Assembly (NCBI RefSeq): GCF_004343035.1
Contig: NZ_SMCQ01000005.1
Coordinates: forward strand, 1-64,000
Length of the DNA stretch: 64,000 nucleotides
Source: Longibaculum muris
GTDB lineage: Bacteria > Bacillota_I > Bacilli_A > Erysipelotrichales > Coprobacillaceae
Direction: 5' to 3'
A program made the translations under genes and the position numbers. This document shows, one piece after another, positions 35,574 through 43,283 of this stretch (its first letter is position 1; each line of letters starts with the position of its first letter). The notes beneath the pieces are model-generated. The model was not told the origin of the DNA. It saw nothing but the letters and a program-made list of their open reading frames with translations, and made no database searches.

Positions 35574-36449
35574 ATGAGTATAATGACACAACTAGAATTT
35601 GAGCTTGAATTCTCTGAATCAGAAAAAGAAATAGCAAGATATATTTTAAATCATGGAGATGATGTTTTAAGTATGTCAGTGAAAGAACTGGCGAAAAATA
35701 CTTATACCTCCCCAGCAACTATTGTTCGTTTATGTAAAAAGATCGGATTAGAAGGATATAATGATTTTAAGATCAAATATTCTGCAGAACTCCAATATGA
35801 TTTGCATCATTCTAATCGGATTGATGTGAATTTTCCTTTTGAAAAAAAAGACACCCATCCAATGATTTGTCATAAGCTGGCTTCTTTATCTGAAGAAGTT
35901 ATTGCAGATACAATTAAACTTATTGATTTTGATCAATTAGAGAAAATTGTTGATTTATTATATCAATCTCATGATATTGATATCTATGGTTCGGGTAATT
36001 CTTTACTTGCAGCCATGAGTTTTCAACATAAAATGATGCGGATTGCTAGAAATGTAAATTTAAAAGCATTACATGGGGAGCAAGTCTTTTTATCATATAA
36101 TTCTGATGAAAAAAGAATTGCTGTGATTATTTCTTATTCTGGAGAGACGCATGATTTGATTCAAATTGCGCAAATTTTAAAAGAAAAGAAAACCCCTATT
36201 ATTGTTTTAACTTCTATTGGTGACAATCATTTATCACATTATGCTGACTATATTTTAAATATTGGTTCACGAGAAAAAATCTTTACCAAAATTGCCCCTT
36301 TTGCTTCACAAGTTTCTATGGAATATTTATTAAACGTGATTTTCTCATGTATCTTTCAAAAAGATTATGATCAAAATATTCAAAATAAAATCAGTTATGA
36401 TAAAAAGAATGACTCTCGTCATCCTCTATCAAGTCCTGTAAGTGATTAA
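35574..36449 (+). CDS. RpiR/MurR-family transcriptional regulator
   Basis: A 291-residue regulator. The N-terminal HTH has SVKELAKNTYTSPATIVRLCKKIGLEGYNDFK (first part about residues 30-60), and the SIS sugar-phosphate-binding domain has DIDIYGSGNSLLAA and AVIISYSGETHDLI. The start at MSIMTQLE is preferred because GGTGAT lies just before. It faces away from the GH1 gene across a 121-base gap, so it probably senses a phosphorylated sugar made by that pathway. Confidence 0.92.
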   Translation: MSIMTQLEFELEFSESEKEIARYILNHGDDVLSMSVKELAKNTYTSPATIVRLCKKIGLEGYNDFKIKYSAELQYDLHHSNRIDVNFPFEKKDTHPMICHKLASLSEEVIADTIKLIDFDQLEKIVDLLYQSHDIDIYGSGNSLLAAMSFQHKMMRIARNVNLKALHGEQVFLSYNSDEKRIAVIISYSGETHDLIQIAQILKEKKTPIIVLTSIGDNHLSHYADYILNIGSREKIFTKIAPFASQVSMEYLLNVIFSCIFQKDYDQNIQNKISYDKKNDSRHPLSSPVSD

Positions 36450-37333
36450 AATAAACTTAATTGTTCAACGGTTTGTTGGTGGGTTTTATAAGCTTTAATA
36501 ATATCTTCCATCTTATATAACAAACCGTATTTTTCACATTCTCTTTGAAAAACATATCTTAAATGATGAATATTTTTACTATTACAAACATAGCGAGCCC
36601 CATATCTTTTTATGTATTTTTCTTTTAATCCAGGAAAATGTTCATCTAACTTCTGATAATAATAGTCTCTTTGTCTATCACGTAATGTGACACCGAAAAA
36701 AGCATGTATAAAATGTGCCCCATGCTCATGAGCCATTTTGACAATTTGCACAACATTTTCTTCTGTATCATTAATAAATGGTAAAAGTGGTTGCATTAAA
36801 ACGCCAGTAAAAAGACCTGCTTCACTCATTTTCTGAATGGCTAAAAAACGTTTTGAAGATACACAAACATGGGGTTCAATTATTTTTGAGAGTTCATCAT
36901 CATAAGTTGTTATTGTCATTTTAACAATAACATCATTATATTTTTGAATAGCTAAAAATAAATCGATATCTCTAACAACCAAATCACTTTTGGTTTCTAA
37001 AGATACCCCAAAATGATATTGAGCAAGTAATTTTAAAGCTCCTCTTGTGATTTCTTCTTGTTCTTCAAAGCGATTATAAGTATCACTCATTGCCCCGATT
37101 CCAACAACACCTTTATATTTCTTTTTCATTAATTCCTGATTTAAAATCGTTAAAGCATTTGCTTTGACTTTAACAATATCAAATTCATCATTTTGATAAC
37201 ATTCACTACGACTATCACAATAAATACAACCATGATGACAACCACGATATAAATTCATATTATAATCATTCCCAAACCAATATTGGGGATTTTTTGTTTT
37301 ACTTAAAATTGTTTTTGCTTCAATTGTTTGCAT
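36446..37333 (-). CDS. SPL-like radical SAM protein (second copy)
   Basis: A 295-residue radical SAM protein with cluster motif RGCHHGCIYCDSRS. GVVGIGAMSDTYNRFEEQ, SLETKSDLVVRDIDL, TITTYDDELSKIIEPH and VLMQPLLPFIND follow the same order as in the protein at 28222-29073, so the two are paralogues with low identity. The last bases overlap the opposing regulator gene by 4. AAGGAGAA precedes the ATG. Reaction unknown. Confidence 0.85.
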   Translation of the reverse strand: MQTIEAKTILSKTKNPQYWFGNDYNMNLYRGCHHGCIYCDSRSECYQNDEFDIVKVKANALTILNQELMKKKYKGVVGIGAMSDTYNRFEEQEEITRGALKLLAQYHFGVSLETKSDLVVRDIDLFLAIQKYNDVIVKMTITTYDDELSKIIEPHVCVSSKRFLAIQKMSEAGLFTGVLMQPLLPFINDTEENVVQIVKMAHEHGAHFIHAFFGVTLRDRQRDYYYQKLDEHFPGLKEKYIKRYGARYVCNSKNIHHLRYVFQRECEKYGLLYKMEDIIKAYKTHQQTVEQLSLF

Positions 37334-37350
37334 ATGTTCTCCTTGATAAG

Positions 37351-37376
37351 AAAAGAACTGAAAAATCAGTTCTTTT
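37351..37376 (-). terminator. Terminator after the flotillin gene
   Basis: AAAAGAACTGA pairs with TCAGTTCTTTT (loop AAAA) on the minus strand, overlapping the stop. Confidence 0.8.
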
Positions 37377-38832
37377 ACTTTTGATCATCATCATTTGTTG
37401 CGATTTTACCACCGATAAATCCAGCTAATAAACTCTTTAAATCAATTCCCATTGATTCATTCATTCCTTCACTCACTTGGGTTGCTGTTGTCACGATATC
37501 AGAAACAAGTTTAGCACTATTTCCATCACCATACATAGTAATCTTATCAACTTTTTCAAGTGGTTTAGCTGCTGCTTCAACAGCTTTAGGTAACATATTA
37601 AAATACATTTCCATAACAGCTGCTTCACCATATTTCTTCATAGCTTCAGCTTTTTTATTTAAAGCTTCAGCTTCGGCCATTCCTTTAGCTTCAATTGCTT
37701 TGGCTTCAGCTTCACCTTTAGCTTGAATACCAGCAGCTTCTTGTTCCATTTGATATTTCACAGCTTCGGCTTCGGCTTTTTTAGCTTCAGCTTCACGTTG
37801 TTTTTCAAAAAGTTGCGCTTCAGCATCTTTTTGACGTTTATACAATTCAGCATCAGCTCTTTGTTGAGCAGCAAATCTTTCTGCTTCAGCTTGTTTTTTA
37901 ATCTTCGCATCTAATTCTTGTTCAGTAACTTCAACATCCTTACGTCTTAATTCAATTTCTTTTTCTTGTTTCATGATGTTGGCATCAGCTGTTGCAATTT
38001 CAATTGATTTACGAGATTGTTCTTCTTGAATCTTGTAAGCTGCATCTGCTTCCGCTTGCTTAGCATCAGCCACTTTCTTTAACTCAGCCTTTTTAATAGC
38101 CAATTCATTATTCTTTTCAGCAATGATTGTTTCTGCTGCAATCTTGGCATCGTTTGCTTCTTGAGAAGCTTTTGCTTGAGCTTGAGCAATATCTCTTTCA
38201 CTCACAGCACGAGAAATCGCAGCATTTTTTTGAATCTTAACGATGTTATCGACACCTAAGTTTTCAATTACACCATTCCCATCTACGAAATTTTGAACAT
38301 TAAATGAAACAATATCTAACCCCATTTTCGCTAAATCAGGTTCAGCATTTTCTTTCACCAATTCAGCAAATTTTTGACGATCAGAAACCATTTCTTCAAG
38401 ATTCATACGACCAACAATTTCACGCATATTTCCTTCCAAAACTTCTCTAGCCACATTTGCAATATATTCTACTGGCTTATTTAAGAAGTTTTGAGCAGCT
38501 AAATTTAAACGTGATGGCTCATCACTGATTTTAATATTAACTGCCGCATCAACATTAATATTAATATAGTCAGCGGTTGGAACCGCATTTGATGTTTTCA
38601 CATCAATCGGAATTAACTGTAGATTCAATTCATCTTTCTTTTCTAAGAAAGGAATCTTAATCCCAGCTTTCCCAATTAAAACTTTTGGCTCTTTTCTTAA
38701 CCCAGAAATAATATAGGCTGTATCAGGTGATGCTTTCACATATCCTGTCACAACAATGACTAATACCAAAACTGCGACAATCACACCTATCACAACTGCA
38801 ATATTCCCAAAAATCATATCTAATAAATCCAT
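37375..38832 (-). CDS. Flotillin-like SPFH protein
   Basis: A 485-residue protein. One N-terminal membrane segment (IAVVIGVIVAVLVLVIVV) is followed by an SPFH domain (YIISGLRKEPKVLIGKAGIKIPF) and a long flotillin coiled coil full of Ala-Glu repeats (KKAEAEAVKYQ, EAEAKAIEAKGMAEAEAL), then a short C-terminal region. It scaffolds membrane microdomains. An NfeD-type partner gene, often adjacent, is absent here. AGGAGGG precedes the start. Confidence 0.92.
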   Translation of the reverse strand: MDLLDMIFGNIAVVIGVIVAVLVLVIVVTGYVKASPDTAYIISGLRKEPKVLIGKAGIKIPFLEKKDELNLQLIPIDVKTSNAVPTADYININVDAAVNIKISDEPSRLNLAAQNFLNKPVEYIANVAREVLEGNMREIVGRMNLEEMVSDRQKFAELVKENAEPDLAKMGLDIVSFNVQNFVDGNGVIENLGVDNIVKIQKNAAISRAVSERDIAQAQAKASQEANDAKIAAETIIAEKNNELAIKKAELKKVADAKQAEADAAYKIQEEQSRKSIEIATADANIMKQEKEIELRRKDVEVTEQELDAKIKKQAEAERFAAQQRADAELYKRQKDAEAQLFEKQREAEAKKAEAEAVKYQMEQEAAGIQAKGEAEAKAIEAKGMAEAEALNKKAEAMKKYGEAAVMEMYFNMLPKAVEAAAKPLEKVDKITMYGDGNSAKLVSDIVTTATQVSEGMNESMGIDLKSLLAGFIGGKIATNDDDQK

Positions 38833-38920
38833 GTTTACCCTCCTATCTATTCTATGACTTATTTTACCATTGATGTGATGATGTTGTAAACATTTATCGA
38901 CAATTCTCCCTAATCAAGAA

Positions 38921-38941
38921 AAGAACTATTCTCATAGTTCC
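38921..38941 (-). terminator. Terminator of the padR operon
   Basis: GAACTAT pairs with ATAGTTC (loop TCTC) followed by TTTTCTT on the minus strand. Confidence 0.7.
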
Positions 38942-39184
38942 TTAATCTAAAGGTATTTCAATATCCCCAAGGACTCCAACTTGATCAAAAGAAATTCCAA
39001 AGTGTAATTCATCATCTTCATTCACATAAACAATACGATACCACTGATGTTGATCTGTTTTTAAATATTCAATATTGTTTTCCATTGAATATCCTGCTGT
39101 ACACAAAACAATTCCAAGTACCAACATAAATACTGAAATAAGACCACCAATTTTTATTAAAGATTTATTCTTATCATTTAACAT
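38942..39184 (-). CDS. Small membrane-anchored protein in the padR operon
   Basis: An 80-residue protein with a single membrane segment (IGGLISVFMLVLGIVLCTAG) and a short exported tail (DQHQWYRIVYVNEDDEL). In many padR-DUF1700 operons the third gene encodes a longer surface beta-helix protein; here only a short piece is present and it may be its reduced form. AAAGGTGGGG precedes the ATG, and it overlaps the DUF1700 stop by 7 bases. Function unknown. Confidence 0.65.
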   Translation of the reverse strand: MLNDKNKSLIKIGGLISVFMLVLGIVLCTAGYSMENNIEYLKTDQHQWYRIVYVNEDDELHFGISFDQVGVLGDIEIPLD

Positions 39185-39777
39185 ACAACCCCCACCTTTC
39201 TTAAAAGTTGATAACTTGACTTCTTGATATATGATGTCATAGTTTGAGAATAAGCTAAAATCTTTCGTGAAACAAGATAAGTCAAAATAAGTCCTATGAT
39301 ACCAAAAGCCCCATAGATTGCACTTACTCCAAGTTGCGTTAAGCCTAAAGATAAAGATGTAAAGAAAAGTGGAAATGAGCCAAATATTCCAACAATAAAA
39401 CACACATCCCCAGCCATTCCCACAGCAATTGTCATAATCGGAATACACCATAAAATAATGTAAGCACATAAGACACAAAGAAAAGCCGTAGCTAATAAAG
39501 AACCCCATAAAGGAAATCCTAAAACCAATAATAATGAAATGAAAGCCATATTCTTTTTACTTTGTTTTTTAATAACAATATTTTCTTCTTCACCTTTCAT
39601 TTGACTTAAAATATCATTGATATCTCCTAAACTTTCAATTGCTTCTTGTTCTGTTTTCCCATCTTCAATCAAATCACTAATCATTTCATCATAATATTCA
39701 ATGACTTGACAAACATATTCATAGCTTTCATCTTTCAATTTTAATTTTAAATTTTCTATAAATTGTTGTTTATTCAT
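39178..39777 (-). CDS. DUF1700 (HAAS-type) membrane protein
   Basis: A 199-residue protein. The soluble N-terminal helices (NLKLKLKDESYEYVCQVIEYYDEMI, EAIESLGDINDILSQM, each under 30 residues) are the DUF1700 domain, followed by about four membrane segments. The start MNKQQF is set by AAGGAGGC and gives an 8-base overlap with padR. Such proteins are the usual partner of PadR regulators and are thought to respond to envelope or membrane stress. Confidence 0.85.
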   Translation of the reverse strand: MNKQQFIENLKLKLKDESYEYVCQVIEYYDEMISDLIEDGKTEQEAIESLGDINDILSQMKGEEENIVIKKQSKKNMAFISLLLVLGFPLWGSLLATAFLCVLCAYIILWCIPIMTIAVGMAGDVCFIVGIFGSFPLFFTSLSLGLTQLGVSAIYGAFGIIGLILTYLVSRKILAYSQTMTSYIKKSSYQLLRKVGVVC

Positions 39778-40087
39778 CACTTGATGCCTCCTTAATATAT
39801 TGATAAATACTTTCAACCTGTTGCCAACTTTCCAAGAAATCTTGAATTCTTTCTTTTCCTAAATCAGTAATTTTAAAATATTTTCTTAAACGTCCATTAT
39901 GTTCTACTGAGTATGTTTCTACAAATTGATGTGATTCCAATCTTTTCAAGATTGGATACAAAGTTGATTCAGAAATTTGAATACATTGACTTGTTTCTTT
40001 TATAATTTGATAACCATAAGAGTCTTTTTTTACAAGACTCGCTAAAACACAATATTCTAATAACCCTTTTTTTAATTGTATTTCCAT
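39770..40087 (-). CDS. PadR family transcriptional regulator
   Basis: A 105-residue winged-helix repressor: ILASLVKKDSYGYQII-like segment (LASLVKKDSYGYQIIKE), ISESTLYPILKRLESHQF and RKYFKITDLGKERI. This is the PadR-s1 short form, without the C-terminal effector domain. It heads an operon with the DUF1700 gene and a small membrane protein, and a 16-bp palindrome covers its own promoter, so autorepression is expected. Confidence 0.9.
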   Translation of the reverse strand: MEIQLKKGLLEYCVLASLVKKDSYGYQIIKETSQCIQISESTLYPILKRLESHQFVETYSVEHNGRLRKYFKITDLGKERIQDFLESWQQVESIYQYIKEASSDE

Positions 40088-40098
40088 CTTATGCCTCC

Positions 40099-40137
40099 TG
40101 ACACATAATACTATACATTACATAGTATTATGTGTCA
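40099..40137 (-). promoter_or_regulatory. Palindromic PadR operator containing the promoter
   Basis: Two perfect 16-bp arms (40099-40114 and 40122-40137) with a 7-bp centre. On the minus strand TTGACA, 17 bp and TATAGT form a promoter that lies inside the palindrome, so repressor and polymerase cannot bind together. Known PadR operators share the ATACT/AGTAT core seen here. Confidence 0.85.
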
Positions 40138-40153
40138 ACAAGTATTTAAATAA

Positions 40154-40180
40154 AATAAAAAATAGCACAATGTGCTATTT
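40154..40180 (-). terminator. Terminator of the sodium-dependent transporter gene
   Basis: AAATAGCACA pairs with TGTGCTATTT; the stem includes the TAG stop codon and is followed by TTTTTT on the minus strand. Confidence 0.75.
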
Positions 40181-41545
40181 CATAAAGAACGTCCAATATC
40201 CTTGAATAAAAATAAAGATAATAATACATGGTAAAATATATTTTAAATAATACTTTGTCCAACTTGGAAAACGAATTCCTTTTCCTTCATTTGCTTCTAC
40301 TAAGAAATTTTCAAATCCCCAACCATAACGAGATGTACAGAAAAGAAGATAGGCAAGTGAACCTAATGGCAAGAAATTATATGTGACAAAGAAGTCTTCT
40401 AAATCTTGAATATAAGTTCCTGCACCAAAAGGATTGACTCCACTCAATACATTAAAACCTAATGCACAAGGTAGAGATAAAACAAAAATGAGAACAATAT
40501 TAATGAAGACAGATTTTTGTCTTGACCAATGCCATAAATCCATACCAAAAGAAATAATATTTTCAAAGACAGCAACAATTGTTGATAAAGCTGCAAAACT
40601 CATAAAGACAAAGAATAAACATCCCCATAATTGTCCTAACCACATTTCATTAAAAATACTAGGTAATGTAATAAAAACAAGTCCTGGTCCACTTTCTGGA
40701 TTGACTCCAAAAGCAAAACATGCCGGAAAAATAATTAATCCAGAACAAATTGCAACAACAGTATCTAAGGTACATACACTTAATGTTTCACCGAATAAAC
40801 GTTGATCTTTATTGATATAACTTCCAAAAATCGCAATGGCCCCAATCCCTAGACTCAAAGTAAAAAATGCCTGTCCCATTGCCGCAAAGATAACTTCAAG
40901 TAATCCATACTTAGCAATGGTCGAAAAATTAGGAATCAAATAAAATGATAACCCCTCACTCCCTCCTGGCAAGGTCACAGAACGTACGACCAAGATAATA
41001 ATAATTACAAATAAAGATGACATCATAATCTTCGTCATTTTTTCAACCCCATTTTGTAAACCGAGTGAACAAACACCAAATCCTAAAGCAACTACTACGA
41101 CCATCCAAAAAACTTGCATAAAAGGATCTTGTAATGATTGATTGAAAATATCAGCAACTCCCTGAGGTGAAACACCTTGAAAATCACCATTAAGCATCTT
41201 AAAGAAATATGAAATCATCCAACCACCAACAGTAGTATAAAACATCATTAACATATAGTTTCCAGCAGCTTGAAAATAACCAATATATTTCCATTTCTTT
41301 TTAGTTGGTTCAATTGTTTCAAATGCTTTTACAGCACTTTTTTGACTCGCACGTCCAACCGCAAATTCCATCGTCATAATCGGTGCCCCTAAAATAACTA
41401 AAAACAATAAATAAATTAAAACAAACAAGGCTCCACCATATTGTCCAACGACATAAGGAAAACGCCAAACATTTCCTAAACCTATTGCACATCCCGCTGA
41501 TATCAAAATAAATCCTAAACGAGATGAAAACTTTTCTCTTTCCAT
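40175..41545 (-). CDS. Sodium-dependent transporter (NSS/SNF family)
   Basis: A 456-residue membrane protein with about 11-12 segments. GCAIGLGNVWRFPY in helix 1 is the family signature that binds Na+ and substrate. A charged loop (PGGSEGLSFYLIPNF) follows helix 5. Likely substrate is an amino acid or amine, as for TnaT and LeuT; the sequence does not specify which. AGGGGAG precedes the start. It is a single-gene unit. Confidence 0.93.
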   Translation of the reverse strand: MEREKFSSRLGFILISAGCAIGLGNVWRFPYVVGQYGGALFVLIYLLFLVILGAPIMTMEFAVGRASQKSAVKAFETIEPTKKKWKYIGYFQAAGNYMLMMFYTTVGGWMISYFFKMLNGDFQGVSPQGVADIFNQSLQDPFMQVFWMVVVVALGFGVCSLGLQNGVEKMTKIMMSSLFVIIIILVVRSVTLPGGSEGLSFYLIPNFSTIAKYGLLEVIFAAMGQAFFTLSLGIGAIAIFGSYINKDQRLFGETLSVCTLDTVVAICSGLIIFPACFAFGVNPESGPGLVFITLPSIFNEMWLGQLWGCLFFVFMSFAALSTIVAVFENIISFGMDLWHWSRQKSVFINIVLIFVLSLPCALGFNVLSGVNPFGAGTYIQDLEDFFVTYNFLPLGSLAYLLFCTSRYGWGFENFLVEANEGKGIRFPSWTKYYLKYILPCIIIFIFIQGYWTFFMK

Positions 41546-41617
41546 AATTCAACTCCCCTTTTTTACGTAACATATAGTTTACACTAAAAAAAGCGAAATG
41601 TAAAAACTTTAATAAAA

Positions 41618-41648
41618 ATAAAAAGTGATGAGAAAAACTCATCACTTC
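41618..41648 (-). terminator. Terminator after rubrerythrin
   Basis: AAGTGATGAG pairs with CTCATCACTT (loop of 6) followed by TTTTATTTTTATT on the minus strand. Confidence 0.85.
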
Positions 41649-41654
41649 TAATCA

Positions 41655-42308
41655 TTAATAATTTTCTACCATTCTTTCAAAGAAAGCTTTTGGATATCCA
41701 CAAGTTGGGCATCTTTCAGGTGCTTCTTCACCTTCATAGATGAATCCACATTGTCTACATTTCCATCCTTTAGGAGCATCTCCTTTGAATGTTTTATCTT
41801 CTTTATAATTCTTTAATAATCTTAAATAACGTGCTTCATGTGATCTTTCAACTTTACCAACATTTTCAAATTTAATAGCTAATTCTTCAAATCCTTCTTC
41901 TCTTGCTTCTTTAGCCATTCTTGCATACATGTCAGTCCATTCTTCGTTTTCACCAGCAGCTGCAGCTTCTAAGTTTTCATCAGTAGCTCCAATACCATGG
42001 AATTCACTAAACCACATTTTTGCATGTTGTTTTTCTTGATTAGCAGTTTCTTCAAAAATCGCAGCGATTTGTTCTAATCCTTCTTTTCTTGCCATTTCTG
42101 CGAAATAAGTGTATTTATTTCTCGCTTGAGATTCCCCAGCGAATGCTTCCATTAAATTCTTTTCAGTTTTTGTACCAGCATATTTTGATGTTCTTTCTTC
42201 TTCTACTTTTTCAAATTGACTAGCTGGAACTTTACAAATTGGACATTGTTCTGGAGCAGCATCTCCTTCATAAACATATCCACATACTTTACATACCCAT
42301 TTTGCCAT
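41655..42308 (-). CDS. Rubrerythrin with rubredoxin domains at both ends
   Basis: A 217-residue peroxide-reducing protein. An N-terminal rubredoxin-like domain ([12 protein letters not shown] then CPICKVPA), a central four-helix diiron domain ([39 protein letters not shown]) and a C-terminal rubredoxin-like domain ([12 protein letters not shown] then [11 protein letters not shown]) are clear. Classical rubrerythrin has only the C-terminal rubredoxin and reverse rubrerythrin only the N-terminal one. The start MAKW is set by AAGGAGG. It protects anaerobes from hydrogen peroxide. Confidence 0.95.
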   Translation of the reverse strand: MAKWVCKVCGYVYEGDAAPEQCPICKVPASQFEKVEEERTSKYAGTKTEKNLMEAFAGESQARNKYTYFAEMARKEGLEQIAAIFEETANQEKQHAKMWFSEFHGIGATDENLEAAAAGENEEWTDMYARMAKEAREEGFEELAIKFENVGKVERSHEARYLRLLKNYKEDKTFKGDAPKGWKCRQCGFIYEGEEAPERCPTCGYPKAFFERMVENY

Positions 42309-42345
42309 AATTATTTTTTCCTCCTTCAATTTTTTATCTGCCTTT

Positions 42346-42373
42346 ATTATACTACAAATTTTAACAAAATCAA
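42346..42373 (-). promoter_or_regulatory. Rubrerythrin promoter
   Basis: TTGATT (42373-42368) and TATAAT (42351-42346), spacer 16 bp, on the minus strand. Confidence 0.7.
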
Positions 42374-42387
42374 GAACTTTTTTAATA

Positions 42388-42404
42388 ATAGTAATCATTA
42401 CTAT
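42388..42404. promoter_or_regulatory. PerR/Fur-like palindrome upstream of rubrerythrin
   Basis: A perfect 8-1-8 palindrome (ATAGTAAT C ATTACTAT). Its inner 7-1-7 part matches the PerR consensus TTATAAT-N-ATTATAA at 5 of 7 positions per arm. It lies 14 bases upstream of the rubrerythrin -35, so PerR is the natural candidate but the position is upstream of, not over, the promoter. Confidence 0.5.
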
Positions 42405-42529
42405 ATAAAAGTGGTTTATTTCTTGACTTTTCTCATAAAAAAATATTTTAACTAAAATTTATAATGTGATATATTTGAGATGTTTTTTACTGAAAGTTTC
42501 GCTTTTTTCCTATTGATAAGATATAGCAA

Positions 42530-42558
42530 TTGTTTTTTTTATAAACGCGTTGTATAAT
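42530..42558 (+). promoter_or_regulatory. Promoter of the pantothenate/CoA operon
   Basis: TTGTTT (42530-42535) and TATAAT (42553-42558), spacer 17 bp. The start of transcription would fall at about 42565, exactly where a paired leader stem begins. Confidence 0.75.
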
Positions 42559-42564
42559 AGCACT

Positions 42565-42622
42565 GTTAAAAGGGATATCTATAGTAATGACCATTTGGCA
42601 TTAACTTTATCTTTCTTTTAAC
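42565..42622 (+). promoter_or_regulatory. Structured leader of the panT-like operon (possible riboswitch)
   Basis: GTTAAAAG (42565-42572) pairs perfectly with CTTTTAAC (42615-42622), closing a 58-base domain. Inside, TAATG-A-CCA pairs with TGGCATTA, leaving one bulged A. About 50 bases separate the domain from the ribosome site GGAGGG. Nothing in it matches a riboswitch class I know well. Together with the rubrerythrin promoter region it accounts for the gene-free 367 bases here. Confidence 0.45.
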
Positions 42623-42675
42623 AAATTTATAGAAACGTCGCATTCTATTAAAGAAGTGACAGTGGAGGGTAAAAA

Positions 42676-43266
42676 ATGAATAAACAAAAAACAAAGAACC
42701 TTGCGTTCATGTCGCTATTTATAGCGATAGAAATTCTCATGGTGATGGTGCCATTTTTAGGCTTTATCCCAGTTGGTCCATTACGTGCAACAACCTTGCA
42801 TATTCCTGTTATTATTGCAGGTATTGTTTTAGGAAAAGAAAAAGGTGCTGGAATTGGTCTGGTATTTGGTTTATCAAGTTTGATTATGAATACAATTCAA
42901 CCTACAGTGACATCATTTGTCTTTTCCCCATTTATTAGTGGATCTATTTTAAGTGCTTTTATTGCTATTGTTCCACGTGTTTTGATTGGTTATGTTGCCG
43001 GTCTCATTTACGAATTATTAAAAGGTAAAAATGAGACAATCGCTATGATCGTAGGTTCTTTTTTAGGTGCCATGACAAATACAATTCTTGTTCTTGGAGG
43101 AATTTATGTGATTTTTGGGTCTCAATATGCCAGTGCTATTGGACAAGATTTTTCCGCATTACTTCCTTATTTATTAGGAATTATAACAACAAATGGAATT
43201 GTTGAAGCAATTGTTGGAACAATTATTGCTGTGATGGTTTCTCGTATATTAATTAAAATGAATTAA
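42676..43266 (+). CDS. panT: ECF transporter substrate-binding S component, probably pantothenate (PanT)
   Basis: A 196-residue membrane protein of six segments. FIPVGPLRATTLHIPVIIAGIVLGK-type sequence near residue 30-55 is the block shared by PanT-like S components. Being first in an operon with coaBC and coaX, which turn pantothenate into CoA precursors, strongly supports pantothenate as ligand. It needs a shared ECF module (EcfA, EcfA', EcfT) encoded elsewhere. GGAGGG lies upstream. Confidence 0.82.
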   Translation: MNKQKTKNLAFMSLFIAIEILMVMVPFLGFIPVGPLRATTLHIPVIIAGIVLGKEKGAGIGLVFGLSSLIMNTIQPTVTSFVFSPFISGSILSAFIAIVPRVLIGYVAGLIYELLKGKNETIAMIVGSFLGAMTNTILVLGGIYVIFGSQYASAIGQDFSALLPYLLGIITTNGIVEAIVGTIIAVMVSRILIKMN

Positions 43267-43283
43267 AGAAATGAGGGTCCCCG

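Noticed and set aside
29866-36449. Both GH1 genes and the RpiR regulator as one sugar locus
   Set aside because: Unrelated genes (rsmH-like, GNAT, AAA ATPase) and terminators separate them, so only the second GH1 gene can be tied to the regulator by position.
38942-39508. A 188-residue hydrophobic frame covering the end of the DUF1700 gene
   Set aside because: Its first part is an out-of-frame reading of the DUF1700 gene; only the last 80 residues, with their own ribosome site, look real.
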